Assembly (NCBI GenBank): GCA_019694135.1 | Contig: JAIBCM010000003.1 | Location: 1 to 64,000 of the forward strand | DNA length: 64,000 nucleotides | Source of the DNA: Verrucomicrobiia bacterium | GTDB lineage: Bacteria; Verrucomicrobiota; Verrucomicrobiia; JADLBR01; JAIBCM01 | Direction: 5' to 3' | Shown: piece by piece, positions 24,501 to 33,670 of the stretch | Position numbering within the stretch: position 1 is the first letter of the stretch | Layout of the letters: every line of letters starts with the position of its first letter | Translations under genes and position numbers: made by a program | The notes under the pieces: model-generated | What the model was told of the DNA's origin: nothing | Databases searched by the model: none | The model's input: the letters and a program-made list of their open reading frames with translations, nothing else

Positions 24501-27130
24501 GACACGCCAAGGCGCCAGACGGTTTTTTTTGTAAAGACCTGATTGTTTATGGAGACATGCAAAAAGAATCGCTGGTGGCAAAAGGCTATTATATCGAAGC
24601 ACCTGATCTTCATAATGTTAGTGTAGAACAAGCTAACGAGTTTCATGATAAAGTTCGGGTTTTTTTAGGATCGCTTAACGAAAAACAACGCGTTCAATTC
24701 CAATGGACGTGTAATTCTGATTATCGTACAGAGCTTAATCGTTATTACGAAGAGACAAAAAAGTGTGAAGATCCTGGAGTTCGTGCCATTCGACACGAGC
24801 GTTATTTGCGCTATTGGCGTCGTATGCAACAACGGACGTTACGTCGCGAACAATTAGCGATTTTTATTTCCCAAAGAATTGATGCAGCTTTGCCAGGGGT
24901 AAGAACCCGAAAATCTATCGAGGCTTCTATTGCCAAAACCTTGGATCAAATTAATCACGATTTTGAAGAATTAAGTGGAGTTATGCGGGCGATTTTTGGC
25001 GCAGGCACTCGCATCCAGGTAATGAATGATGTGGATCATTACGAGTATTTTAAACGTTTCTTAAATCCAACTTTAGCAGATCGCTATGATATCGATTTTG
25101 CAGGTCAATTTTCTCCTCAATATAGCATTCAAGAACTCTGTTGGGATAGTGGAGGTGTAGGATTGCCTTACGGTTTTTACATGGATGGAAATTATCATGC
25201 CATGTTTGTGATGAAACGTTGGCCCCAGCGAACTTATCCCGGTTTGATTCATCGTCTCACAGCGCTACCACTTTTGGATTATCAAATTACGGTCAACGTG
25301 AATCCTATGAACATCCGTAAGGAAATCGATCAGGAACAAAAGAAATATGATCGCGTCATGGGAGATTATCAAGAAGAAGGGAAAATTCAGTATTTGACTG
25401 CGCTTGAGAAAAAGAAAACCAAGATTGCTAATTTAGCAATGGGTTTTACTTTTCCTTTTCAAGTGCAATTTGCTATTCGAGTATGGGATGCGACAGAAAC
25501 GGGTTTACAAAGCAAATGCGCGGCAATTAAAAATGCTGTTTCTAACATGAATAGCGCACAGCTTTATGAAGAAGCGTTGCCAGCATCAAGTCGTAAAGTA
25601 TTTTATTCCACTTGGCCCGGTTGGACAGAAACCAGCTATCGCTTTAAATATCTTTATGCTGAGGACTCTTATTTATCTGATTTGTTACCCATTTCTTCAA
25701 CCTTCGTAGGACATATTGCTGACGCTGAAGCCATTTACGATGGATTAAATGGAAACTTGGTCGGAATGAAAACCTTTGTCGGTAGTACGCCTCAACACAC
25801 AGTGCTTTTAGGAATGTCTGGGGCGGGTAAATCGGAATTTATTAAAGATCTGCTCTGGCAAACCGCGCTTTATTATGACTACACCGTTATTATTGAGGAA
25901 GGATTAAGTTACAAACCTCTGACTGAAGGACTGGGTGAAACGCCTATTTTAGTTCATCCGGATGGCGAGTTAATTATTAATTATCTCGACACTCAAGGTT
26001 TGCCGCTTAATCAACTTCACCTGGCAACCGCTGTTGCTTTGCTTTCCAAGATGATCGGAGAATCACAAGATTTGGAAAAACAGCAACTTCGTCAGGCGCA
26101 AATTGGACAATATATTAGCCAGCTTTATCAAGACCGCTTTAATGATTGGGTTCGCTTACATCCAGAACAATTGCCGGAAGTTCAAAGATTGGCTTGTGCC
26201 ACTCATAATTGGCGAATCAAAAAAATGGAAATGGGCACAACCCAGCTTGAAGCTTTTACTGATCTCAAAGAGCGCATGAATCGAAACGACGATGAAGCAC
26301 TTTCTTTTTATCATTCCATATCCGAAGAGGAGATTACCAAGTTTAGTAAAGAACCCTTAACAGCAGCGGTGGTGGAAAAGACAGCCTATGCCTTTTTCAA
26401 AGCTCATGAATATCCTACCCATTCGGCTTTAACCGACATGATGTTTTTCTCGCGAATGCCTGAACATAAAAAGGATGAAATCGACCAAATCGCTACTTTG
26501 CTCACGGCTTGGTCGGCCACAGGCCAATATGGAAAGCTTTTTGATGGTATTACCAATGTTTCCCTTACACGCCAAATTGCTCACTTTGAATTAGGCTATA
26601 TTCCAGAGCAGGCCACGGAACTCAAAACAGCCGTCGGGTTGCTTGTGAGTGGTTTTACGCGACAACACATTATTACTTTGCCTAGAAAAGCGTGGAAGCG
26701 CATTATTTTTGAAGAAGTGGGGCGTTTTCTTGACGTGCCAGGGGGCGAAAAAATTGTGGCAGAAAGTTATGCCCAGTTGCGAAAATTTAATTGCCTTGCG
26801 CTCTCTATTGTGCAACAGTATTCTAAATTTAAAGACACACGCATCCGTCCGGTAATTATGGGTAATAGCAAACAATTTTTCTTAATGCGACAGTTCGATC
26901 GTTCAGATGTGGAAGATATCTCAAAAGACATCAAGCTTCCTGAAACGATGCAAACCGCAATTCAGGACTATCAATTGATTGAACAACAACCGCCTAATAT
27001 GAGATATTCGAGTGTCTGTTACTATTCACCAGCCACTCAACCTTCTTTGTGTGGCACAATTCGCCATATTCAAGGCAAACCCCAAACGCAGGAAGCTCAG
27101 CCGGAAGGAAATGTTTATGCAAAAGCTTAA
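24497..27130 (+). CDS. virB4: VirB4/TrbE-like secretion ATPase
   Basis: Main motor of the secretion channel; hydrolyses ATP for pilus assembly and substrate transfer. The 877-aa protein has the usual N-terminal VirB4 domain (about 1-420) and a C-terminal RecA-like motor. That motor has Walker A GMSGAGKS (439-446), a glutamate-rich Walker B RIIFEEVGRFLD (from residue 735) and a SIVQQYSKF stretch like the family's ATQSxxD motif. It is soluble. Its start overlaps virB3, and the lipoprotein gene starts inside its 3' end. The conserved motor supports an active system. Confidence 0.92.
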   Translation: MRHAKAPDGFFCKDLIVYGDMQKESLVAKGYYIEAPDLHNVSVEQANEFHDKVRVFLGSLNEKQRVQFQWTCNSDYRTELNRYYEETKKCEDPGVRAIRHERYLRYWRRMQQRTLRREQLAIFISQRIDAALPGVRTRKSIEASIAKTLDQINHDFEELSGVMRAIFGAGTRIQVMNDVDHYEYFKRFLNPTLADRYDIDFAGQFSPQYSIQELCWDSGGVGLPYGFYMDGNYHAMFVMKRWPQRTYPGLIHRLTALPLLDYQITVNVNPMNIRKEIDQEQKKYDRVMGDYQEEGKIQYLTALEKKKTKIANLAMGFTFPFQVQFAIRVWDATETGLQSKCAAIKNAVSNMNSAQLYEEALPASSRKVFYSTWPGWTETSYRFKYLYAEDSYLSDLLPISSTFVGHIADAEAIYDGLNGNLVGMKTFVGSTPQHTVLLGMSGAGKSEFIKDLLWQTALYYDYTVIIEEGLSYKPLTEGLGETPILVHPDGELIINYLDTQGLPLNQLHLATAVALLSKMIGESQDLEKQQLRQAQIGQYISQLYQDRFNDWVRLHPEQLPEVQRLACATHNWRIKKMEMGTTQLEAFTDLKERMNRNDDEALSFYHSISEEEITKFSKEPLTAAVVEKTAYAFFKAHEYPTHSALTDMMFFSRMPEHKKDEIDQIATLLTAWSATGQYGKLFDGITNVSLTRQIAHFELGYIPEQATELKTAVGLLVSGFTRQHIITLPRKAWKRIIFEEVGRFLDVPGGEKIVAESYAQLRKFNCLALSIVQQYSKFKDTRIRPVIMGNSKQFFLMRQFDRSDVEDISKDIKLPETMQTAIQDYQLIEQQPPNMRYSSVCYYSPATQPSLCGTIRHIQGKPQTQEAQPEGNVYAKA

Positions 27131-27536
27131 TTATTTTCTAATGGCCATTTTAGCTTCTGCACTTTTTTCCGCATGCACTTCTGACACTCTTTACGATATT
27201 GGCGGAGCAGCAGTGGGAGGTTTGGCTGGAAATATTTTGACTGATGGTGATCCTATAGCAACGGCCGCAGGAGCGGGAATCGGTGTGCTGGGCAGTACTT
27301 TGGTGCGTGATCAAGCGACTAAAGCACGAGTGAAATCTTTTAATGATGGTTATAATAAAGGCCGAAGTGACGCTGCTAAACAACAATATTGGATACAACA
27401 AAATTTGCAAAAAGATCTTGCTGATCGAGAAAATGATACGCGAGTCAGTTATGTGCCCTTTGTTACGCCAGAAAGAAAAATGGCAGATGGTACTATTTTA
27501 GAGTCACAAACTCATTATATTCGAGTTGAAAATTAA
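27117..27536 (+). CDS. Glycine-zipper lipoprotein (VirB7-position)
   Basis: About 139 aa from the chosen start. The ATG at 27117 is preferred over that at 27111 because GGAAGGAA (27102-27109) is then seven bases upstream. The signal peptide ends in ALFSAC, a fair lipobox, so the protein is probably lipidated. Residues after it form a glycine-zipper pattern (IGGAAVGGLAGNIL; AGAGIGVLGSTLV) like small membrane-inserting or entry-exclusion lipoproteins. The C-terminal half is soluble. It lies between virB4 and virB5, overlapping the virB4 end. A VirB7 or TrbK-like role is inferred from position only. Confidence 0.65.
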   Translation: MQKLNYFLMAILASALFSACTSDTLYDIGGAAVGGLAGNILTDGDPIATAAGAGIGVLGSTLVRDQATKARVKSFNDGYNKGRSDAAKQQYWIQQNLQKDLADRENDTRVSYVPFVTPERKMADGTILESQTHYIRVEN

Positions 27537-27548
27537 TCGGAGAAAATT

Positions 27549-28403
27549 ATGAAAACAAAACCTTATGCAATAAAGCTTTTGCCATTGATAGGTGTTTTTC
27601 TTGTCTTAACTACAAGTCAAGGTTTAAGCCAGTGGATTGTTGAAGACCCAGGTGCTATTGCTGAACTAGGCACTGCTAATGGCACATTGATAGAAATTAG
27701 TCAAAGTAGTGCGAGAACAGCTTCGGCTACTGAAGATATTCAAAGAACTAATCAGCAGATTATAGAGTTTTTAAATCAAAATATCGGAATGCCTAGTGCA
27801 GCAACAGGAGCAGGCACTACTGCTGGCGCTATTCAAAAAGCTCAAATGCCACCAGTGGGTGGAGCAGGTGGAATATCTCTAGCTGATAATGAACTCTCAA
27901 CAATTTTGAAAACAGCAAAAATGACCTCAAAAATGACTGCTTTGACAGGAAATCAAAATCAAGTTGGGCAAGCTCTTTATTCAAATGATGAACTGCCCAG
28001 TATGCCTACTATGAACCCATTAGCTCTTAAAAAATTACCTAATTTAATGAAACCTTTTGCTGGGGTAGAGGAAGCGGTTGCTAACTATTCATCGGAAGCG
28101 GGTAAAATTAAAAAAGAAATAGATAATTTAGAAAAAGAACTTGCTAAAAAAATGCAGGAATTAAATACAGCGGATAACGACGCGAAAGTGCAAAAACTTC
28201 ATGCCGCTATTAGTGGTATTAATACAGAAATTGCAGCATTGAATGTTGAATTGAATATGGCACTTGCTCATGTCAATGTTGTACTCGGATCTAATGATAC
28301 AGAAGAAAAGAAAAGAGCGATTATATCAACCTTTCAGCAACAAGATAAAGATGCCGCTACTGCCATGGGAGGCGCTTTAACATTTGGACTTTATACGTTT
28401 TAA
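27549..28403 (+). CDS. VirB5/TrbJ-like secreted minor pilin
   Basis: 284 aa with a signal peptide (about 1-27). The mature start QWIVEDPGAIAELG resembles the VirB5/TrbJ opening (V.DP..IA). The rest is helical with a Gly/Ala-rich middle (AATGAGTTAGAIQKA) and a coiled coil at about 180-240 (KKEIDNLEKELAKKMQELN). VirB5 proteins sit at the pilus tip and help contact the target cell. It follows the lipoprotein by 12 bases and precedes virB6 by five. The coiled coil is longer than usual. Confidence 0.65.
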   Translation: MKTKPYAIKLLPLIGVFLVLTTSQGLSQWIVEDPGAIAELGTANGTLIEISQSSARTASATEDIQRTNQQIIEFLNQNIGMPSAATGAGTTAGAIQKAQMPPVGGAGGISLADNELSTILKTAKMTSKMTALTGNQNQVGQALYSNDELPSMPTMNPLALKKLPNLMKPFAGVEEAVANYSSEAGKIKKEIDNLEKELAKKMQELNTADNDAKVQKLHAAISGINTEIAALNVELNMALAHVNVVLGSNDTEEKKRAIISTFQQQDKDAATAMGGALTFGLYTF

Positions 28404-28408
28404 ATTTT

Positions 28409-29737
28409 ATGGATTTAATTAATCTTGATTATTTGGGTAATCCTTTTGCGGATATTATTCCGCCTTGGCTAGGAAGTAATTTTACTTTAAGTTCATTATA
28501 CGAATTAAGGCCGCATTTACTTGGCGCCGCTTTTCTTATTTTAACATCATCGATTATTCTTAAAATCTCTAAAAATTCCGATAATAATGTTGAAAATTTA
28601 ATTCGCCCACTAATATCTGCTTTTGTTATCACATTAGTTATAGCGGCATCACCTTATTGGATGCATTTGGTTTGGTCTGGTTTTGTTGAAATCGCTAAAA
28701 ATTTCTTACAATGGGATATAAATAAAATGATCGTTAAAACTATTGCAGCTTTATCGGCTTTTACGGCAGCTATGGTTCCCGAAAATATTGACTCTGCTAC
28801 AAAAATGACAGGCAAAGATTGGACAGCCAATCTTTTTAAAGCAGGTGGATCGGTCATGACATCGGGGGCTATGATAATCCAAACATTGCTTTTTATGCTT
28901 CAATATGTGATGCTACAACTCTGTCATCTTCTTGCGCCAGTTGCCATTGCTTTATATGGATTTGATTCGACTAGAGATCTAGCAAATAAATTTATTTTAC
29001 AGACGCTTTCTATTATGTCTTGGATCATTGGTTTTGCTATCGTCAATATGGTAGCAATGAAATTAGCTGTTTTCATGCTGCCTTTTCTTTTTGTAGGGGG
29101 AGGAGTTGACTTATTACTAAGCGAAGTGTTTAAAATGAATGTTCCATTAGGCCAATCCATAGGTCTTTATTCTTTTGTTTTATCAAGTTGGATTGTTGGT
29201 GGTTCCGCTATGGTTCCTATTTTTATGCAAGCTTTATTTACGAGCGGAATGGTTCAAGCAGGACAGGCTTTCCATCCTTCGATGGCGGGTATTAATGGAA
29301 TTAATGTAGCTAGAGGCCAAGCTGGAGGTCAGGGGATGATGCCTGGACCAGGCGGCAGTATGATCCCGACCGGAAATATGGCAGGAAATTTGGCAGGTTC
29401 TTTTACCGCTCCTTTAGGATCTCGTTCGGGTACGCGTTCTCAGCAAGGAACGAGAGATGCGGCTCTTAGTAATACTACTGGCAATGCCACTGTTAATGCC
29501 ACGGCTAATAATAGCAGCACAGTAAATGTTTCCTCTCGATCTTCAACTGCAACTCCGGCTTTGAACGCTTCAGCATCAGAGACTGGACAACTTAGTATGG
29601 ATAATGCTGCTGCTATGGCTAAAGCTTCATCGGGTGTGGGTGGAACAGTGGGGAATTCTCCTGGCAGTACTTCTGGAGCAGCCTTTGATCATATGCATGC
29701 TGGAGCAGAGCCCGAACCGGTAGCCGTTGCAGGTTAG
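28409..29737 (+). CDS. virB6: VirB6/TrbL-like polytopic channel protein with Asn/Ser/Thr-rich tail
   Basis: 442 aa. At least six hydrophobic segments lie between about 30 and 300 (LLGAAFLILTSSIILKI; ILVMPFLFVGGGVDLLL-type stretches), as in VirB6/TrbL inner-membrane channel subunits. The central loop is amphipathic. The last about 140 residues are Gly/Ser/Asn/Thr-rich and include many N-x-S/T triplets (for example NTTGNATVNATANNSS). They are probably disordered and may project from the membrane. Extended tails also occur in rickettsial VirB6 proteins. Operon position supports the call. Confidence 0.78.
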   Translation: MDLINLDYLGNPFADIIPPWLGSNFTLSSLYELRPHLLGAAFLILTSSIILKISKNSDNNVENLIRPLISAFVITLVIAASPYWMHLVWSGFVEIAKNFLQWDINKMIVKTIAALSAFTAAMVPENIDSATKMTGKDWTANLFKAGGSVMTSGAMIIQTLLFMLQYVMLQLCHLLAPVAIALYGFDSTRDLANKFILQTLSIMSWIIGFAIVNMVAMKLAVFMLPFLFVGGGVDLLLSEVFKMNVPLGQSIGLYSFVLSSWIVGGSAMVPIFMQALFTSGMVQAGQAFHPSMAGINGINVARGQAGGQGMMPGPGGSMIPTGNMAGNLAGSFTAPLGSRSGTRSQQGTRDAALSNTTGNATVNATANNSSTVNVSSRSSTATPALNASASETGQLSMDNAAAMAKASSGVGGTVGNSPGSTSGAAFDHMHAGAEPEPVAVAG

Positions 29738-29751
29738 TTTTGAAAGTTTGA

Positions 29752-30423
29752 ATGGAAACCACGGAAATTCCTAAAACTCAATTAGCGCCTTTAGATAAAC
29801 AACAGTTTGCTATTAAGGCAATGGCTACGCGTACATTGGCCGGACAATTTTGGTTTATCGTATGGCTTATTACCATCGGAGGCTTGTTTGCCATGCACTA
29901 TATGACCATAGACAAGATCAAAAAGCAGGATCGGGTTATTGTTTTGGATTCAACGGGAACTTTTTTTGTTACTCCGACCATGCCTTTTGAAAAAGCTGAA
30001 GAATTGCATTATACCCAAGCATTATATGCCACTTATGCTTTGTACATGAGAAATCCTTACGGATTTGATATGAAGGACCAATTGGAGAAGATGTTCAATA
30101 AAACTTCTTATCAAAAAGCCTTGGCGGAATGGAAATTGGATGAAAACGCTTTTCAGAGTAAACAAACTCGACAAAAAGTTGAAATTTCTTCTTTTAATAC
30201 CTTAAAAACTCCAGGCGATTTTATTATTATAAATGTTAAAGGACAATTAATTCGAACTAGTTCTTTTCAAGGAAGAGTGGTGCCAGAATTATTTGATTTG
30301 GATTTGACTTTAACCATGATGCGAAATCCTGGATTAGCCATGAATGATAAATATCCTTTGGTCGTGGTAGATTACGATGCTAAAATAACACCTACAATTG
30401 CTCCACCACCCGTTCCAGAATAA
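29752..30423 (+). CDS. virB8: VirB8/TrbF-like assembly factor
   Basis: Bitopic inner-membrane protein (223 aa) that nucleates the secretion complex. A short cytoplasmic N-terminus and one transmembrane helix (about 33-52, WFIVWLITIGGLFAMHY) are followed by a periplasmic domain. That domain has the alpha/beta pattern of VirB8 (YATYALYMRNPYGFDM; FDLDLTLTMMRNPGLAM). A Pro-rich end follows. It lies between virB6 and virB9, the canonical order. Confidence 0.78.
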   Translation: METTEIPKTQLAPLDKQQFAIKAMATRTLAGQFWFIVWLITIGGLFAMHYMTIDKIKKQDRVIVLDSTGTFFVTPTMPFEKAEELHYTQALYATYALYMRNPYGFDMKDQLEKMFNKTSYQKALAEWKLDENAFQSKQTRQKVEISSFNTLKTPGDFIIINVKGQLIRTSSFQGRVVPELFDLDLTLTMMRNPGLAMNDKYPLVVVDYDAKITPTIAPPPVPE

Positions 30424-30428
30424 TATTT

Positions 30429-31307
30429 ATGAAATATTTTTTTTTAATTTGTTTTATTAGTATTGCTTATATTGGGAAAATTTTTGCGCAAGACCTGCCT
30501 TTCTCCATTAATTCAAAACATATTAAGGAATTTTCTCTTGATGAGCATAATGTCTATAATGTTCCTATTGCCGTGGATGCTCCCACGACTATTATGTTTC
30601 CCAGTTCTTTTACCGCATTACAAGCGGTGAATATTTCCGCTAATCCTGAAGTTTTAGCACCGGTAATGTTGGAGTATACACCGGGTCAATATTTTTTTAC
30701 GGTTCGTGCAACTCGTGACGATGCTAATGCAATGTTAAATATCATTTGGCAACGTAAAACTTATGTATTGCGACTCATTGCCTCAAAAGAGCCTTATTAC
30801 TCTGTCACGTTTGGTGGCTCAGGTGGTGGTGGTATGCCTCTAGGCGGTAGCGCTCGACGTAAACGGGTTAGTCCACAAAATTTGCTGGGTCTTTTAGATA
30901 AAGCAAAATCTTTTCGGTTGCTTTCCACTCAGTATCCTCAAATGCTAGAGCAAGCGAATCGTATTGAGCCTCAAAAATGGACTGTGTATAAAAATTTTGA
31001 TATTTGGACTGATGAAATTATTCGTTTCGATGATCAAGACACTTTAGTTTTTCGAATTTTATTACGTAACAACTCAAATAAAACAATTTATTACTCGCCT
31101 CAAGGATTTGCTGTGCGAACAGGTAATCGTGTTTATCATCAAAGTATTTCGGATGCCAGTGGCATCATGCCTCCTAAATCTACGACTTTAGCTTATTTTG
31201 CGATTACCGGATCAGGAGATGGAGGGCGCAATGATTTATCGGTTAAAAATGATTTTAACATCATTGTGACTCGAATGAATGCTAATGCAGTGGAATTGTT
31301 GCGTTAA
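30429..31307 (+). CDS. virB9: VirB9/TrbG-like outer-membrane-complex protein
   Basis: 292 aa with a signal peptide (about 1-20, IAYIGKIFAQ). The N-terminal beta domain contains YNVPIAVDAPTTIMFPSSF, the typical VirB9/TrbG start. A Gly-rich linker with a basic patch follows (FGGSGGGGMPLGG then SARRKR, about 134-155), then a second beta domain (WTVYKNFDIWTDEIIRFDDQ). VirB9 with VirB7 and VirB10 forms the outer-membrane core complex. It is five bases after virB8 and six before virB10. Confidence 0.78.
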   Translation: MKYFFLICFISIAYIGKIFAQDLPFSINSKHIKEFSLDEHNVYNVPIAVDAPTTIMFPSSFTALQAVNISANPEVLAPVMLEYTPGQYFFTVRATRDDANAMLNIIWQRKTYVLRLIASKEPYYSVTFGGSGGGGMPLGGSARRKRVSPQNLLGLLDKAKSFRLLSTQYPQMLEQANRIEPQKWTVYKNFDIWTDEIIRFDDQDTLVFRILLRNNSNKTIYYSPQGFAVRTGNRVYHQSISDASGIMPPKSTTLAYFAITGSGDGGRNDLSVKNDFNIIVTRMNANAVELLR

Positions 31308-31313
31308 AGGGAT

Positions 31314-32351
31314 ATGAACGGTCGCGAGATTATTAATTTTTTTACTAAGACAAAAACGGGGCCTATTGTTGCGTTTTTGATTGTGGGAGCTATCATCATT
31401 ATTCTCGCTTTTGGATTTAGGAAGCCTCGTGAGGCATCGCAAGATAAATTGACAAGAGCCACTTCAACTTCTTCTTCTAGTTCTGATGCTGACTCGATAA
31501 AAACGGTCAAACGCGAAGTGGCACCTCCTCTATATTTAGGGGGTGAAAAATCGAAGGAGGAAATTTTGTTAGAACAGCAAGCAAAAGTTTCGGCTGTTAA
31601 AACCAATCAAGAAGCTATTCCTTTGACACTTTATAATGCTGGGCAAAGTCAAGGTCCTGGTGGACGACCTGTGGAAGTTACTGAAACTTATGCCCCTTAT
31701 GGACGTTTAATTCCTTGTGAGTTGGTGATTACAGTGGATTCTTCTAATATCAAAACACCGATTATCGGTATGGTTACCGAAGATTTATGGCATAATGGTC
31801 GTTTGGTTATTCCTGCTGGCGCTGAAGTTCATGGAACAGCTCAAGCTGATAAAACTCGTGAACGTATTGCTTCTTCAGGTTCGTGGGTCATTGTTTGGCG
31901 CACAGCAAATGAGATGAATGGAATGGAAATGCGTTTACAGGGTATTGCTCTAGATATGGAAAAAGATTATAATTCAGGAACAGGCGAATGGGCCCTAACC
32001 GATGGCAGTGCTGGTCTTAGAGGGGAATTACTTCGCAATGATAATTTAGCTGAAGTGAAATTATTTGTCGCAACCTTCTTAGGTGAAGCAGCTGATGTTT
32101 TAGAAGAACGTAGTTTTTCTCGACCCAATACCTTTACGGGTGAACAGACAGCCATTGTAGAAAATACACCTCGTAACGCTGCCTTAGCTGGTGTCAAAGC
32201 GGTCACGGAAAAGTATGTGGAACAAATTATGGATGCTATCGAACGAGATGGTTTTTATGTCAGGGTGCCTGCCGGCAAACAATTTTATCTTTATGTTACG
32301 CAAACTATTGATCGAGAATTTGCTAAACGAGGGAATATGTTAAATCCTTGA
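31314..32351 (+). CDS. virB10: VirB10/TrbI-like energy-sensing scaffold
   Basis: Spans from the inner membrane to the outer-membrane channel. 345 aa: a short cytoplasmic part, one transmembrane helix (about 18-38), a Ser/Thr/Lys-rich linker, then the TrbI beta-barrel domain. In that domain APYGRLIPCELVITVDSSN, HNGRLVIPAGAEVHGTAQ and the final YVRVPAGKQFYLYVTQTID are the family's recognisable blocks. The long Pro-rich periplasmic segment seen in Agrobacterium VirB10 is reduced. Strong call. Confidence 0.9.
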   Translation: MNGREIINFFTKTKTGPIVAFLIVGAIIIILAFGFRKPREASQDKLTRATSTSSSSSDADSIKTVKREVAPPLYLGGEKSKEEILLEQQAKVSAVKTNQEAIPLTLYNAGQSQGPGGRPVEVTETYAPYGRLIPCELVITVDSSNIKTPIIGMVTEDLWHNGRLVIPAGAEVHGTAQADKTRERIASSGSWVIVWRTANEMNGMEMRLQGIALDMEKDYNSGTGEWALTDGSAGLRGELLRNDNLAEVKLFVATFLGEAADVLEERSFSRPNTFTGEQTAIVENTPRNAALAGVKAVTEKYVEQIMDAIERDGFYVRVPAGKQFYLYVTQTIDREFAKRGNMLNP

Positions 32352-32363
32352 GGAAAACTATTT

Positions 32364-33032
32364 ATGAAAATATCTTATTTACTATTAATTTTAAACTCAT
32401 TTTTTATTTTAGTGGGATGCGCTAAAAAAAATGAGCCTACTGTTACGTATGTTCAAGAAAATTCAGTGGCGGGCACTGCCTTAGATATGGATAACACGGA
32501 AAATGTGCGTTATAGCGAAACTTTGAAAGCTTATCCGATGGGTCGCTACGTTGATCCTAATAATCCTGATGTCATGCACGAGGCGCACACCATTTATCGT
32601 GCAGAAACTCAACCCGCTTGGAATTTAGATCCCAATATGCCTACCGCAGTTCCTTTGGGTCCCGCTATTGCAGTAACCTTGCCTGATATGCAACAAATCC
32701 CTCTCAGTGCAGAGCTAGAAAGCAAGATTCAAGAACAAAATCGTTTGTTTCGTAATATTGCACAACAAAATAATCTCATGCTCAAAAATCTTCAGACTTT
32801 TGTAGAACAAAAAACTAAAGACCAAGAATCCTCAAGTCAACGAGAAGCACTGGAAGAAGAATTAAAAACTAAGGAACAAATGATCAACCAAATGCGTCAA
32901 CAGGTGGAGACGCTAGAAGCTCAAAATCAAGATATTCGTGGCACTTATCAAAGCTTGCAAAAAGCTGAAGCGGGGACGACTAATAAAAGTAACTCTTTAA
33001 TTAATAAGTTAAAAAAGCAGTTCGAAAATTAG
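32364..33032 (+). CDS. Coiled-coil lipoprotein of the secretion operon
   Basis: 222 aa. A signal peptide ends in a good lipobox (ILVGC, Cys at about 19), so it is a lipoprotein. The N-terminal half is polar without a recognised fold. Residues about 115-200 form a coiled coil (EALEEELKTKEQMINQMRQQ). It follows virB10 by 12 bases. A second lipoprotein besides that after virB4 suggests that one is the VirB7 equivalent and the other an accessory, perhaps a periplasmic spacer, but which is which cannot be told. Confidence 0.65.
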   Translation: MKISYLLLILNSFFILVGCAKKNEPTVTYVQENSVAGTALDMDNTENVRYSETLKAYPMGRYVDPNNPDVMHEAHTIYRAETQPAWNLDPNMPTAVPLGPAIAVTLPDMQQIPLSAELESKIQEQNRLFRNIAQQNNLMLKNLQTFVEQKTKDQESSSQREALEEELKTKEQMINQMRQQVETLEAQNQDIRGTYQSLQKAEAGTTNKSNSLINKLKKQFEN

Positions 33033-33054
33033 AATTTTTACTAATTAAAAGCTT

Positions 33055-33660
33055 ATGGGTAAAAAAATAGAATTTGAAGGGGTTGGGTTTAAGTCAGATG
33101 ATTGTAATATGAGTAATATTTGGCAATCTATTAATCTAGAGCCGAGTTCGTGTAATGTTGATATTTGGACTAGATTGAGTCAAAGCCAACCTAGCATGGT
33201 TTTTCCGGTGGAAGGGAAAACAGATCAGAATATTAAAAGTGGTTTTGGTAATCGCACACATCCCATTGGTGGCAAGGTCAAACATCATGATGGCATAGAT
33301 ATTCCTGCAGCTACAGGTACCAATGTCTTATCTGCTACTGATGGAACAGTAACTTTTGTTGGGCAAAGAAACGGTTATGGCAACACAGTAGAGATTGAAG
33401 CCACTATGCCAGACGGGAATGTCATCAAAACTCGTTATGCTCATTTAGACAGTTTTAAATCAGGTCTTGAAGCAGGACAAACAGTTACGATGGGATATAA
33501 CATAGGAGGGGTTGGCCAAACAGGAGGAGCTACAGGGCCTCATTTGCATTTTGAAACATTTGTTAATGGAACTTTAAAAAATCCAGTTGATACACTCAAT
33601 CAATATCAACCAGAATTCAAACTAAGTTCATCTGTTGCTCAGACACCTTTAACCCCATAA
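33055..33660 (+). CDS. M23 (LytM-type) zinc peptidase without signal peptide
   Basis: Predicted endopeptidase that cuts peptidoglycan cross-links. Residues about 48-190 form the LytM fold: SGFGNRTHPIGG, then His78 and Asp82 in HHDGIDI, and His163/His165 in GPHLHFE, the full zinc-site pattern. 201 aa. No N-terminal signal peptide or membrane helix is present (start MGKKIEFEGVG), which is odd for a wall enzyme. It may be exported by the secretion system itself or by another route. Its place in the operon suggests it replaces VirB1, the wall-opening transglycosylase, which is absent. Confidence 0.82.
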   Translation: MGKKIEFEGVGFKSDDCNMSNIWQSINLEPSSCNVDIWTRLSQSQPSMVFPVEGKTDQNIKSGFGNRTHPIGGKVKHHDGIDIPAATGTNVLSATDGTVTFVGQRNGYGNTVEIEATMPDGNVIKTRYAHLDSFKSGLEAGQTVTMGYNIGGVGQTGGATGPHLHFETFVNGTLKNPVDTLNQYQPEFKLSSSVAQTPLTP

Positions 33661-33670
33661 TTTGAGAGGT

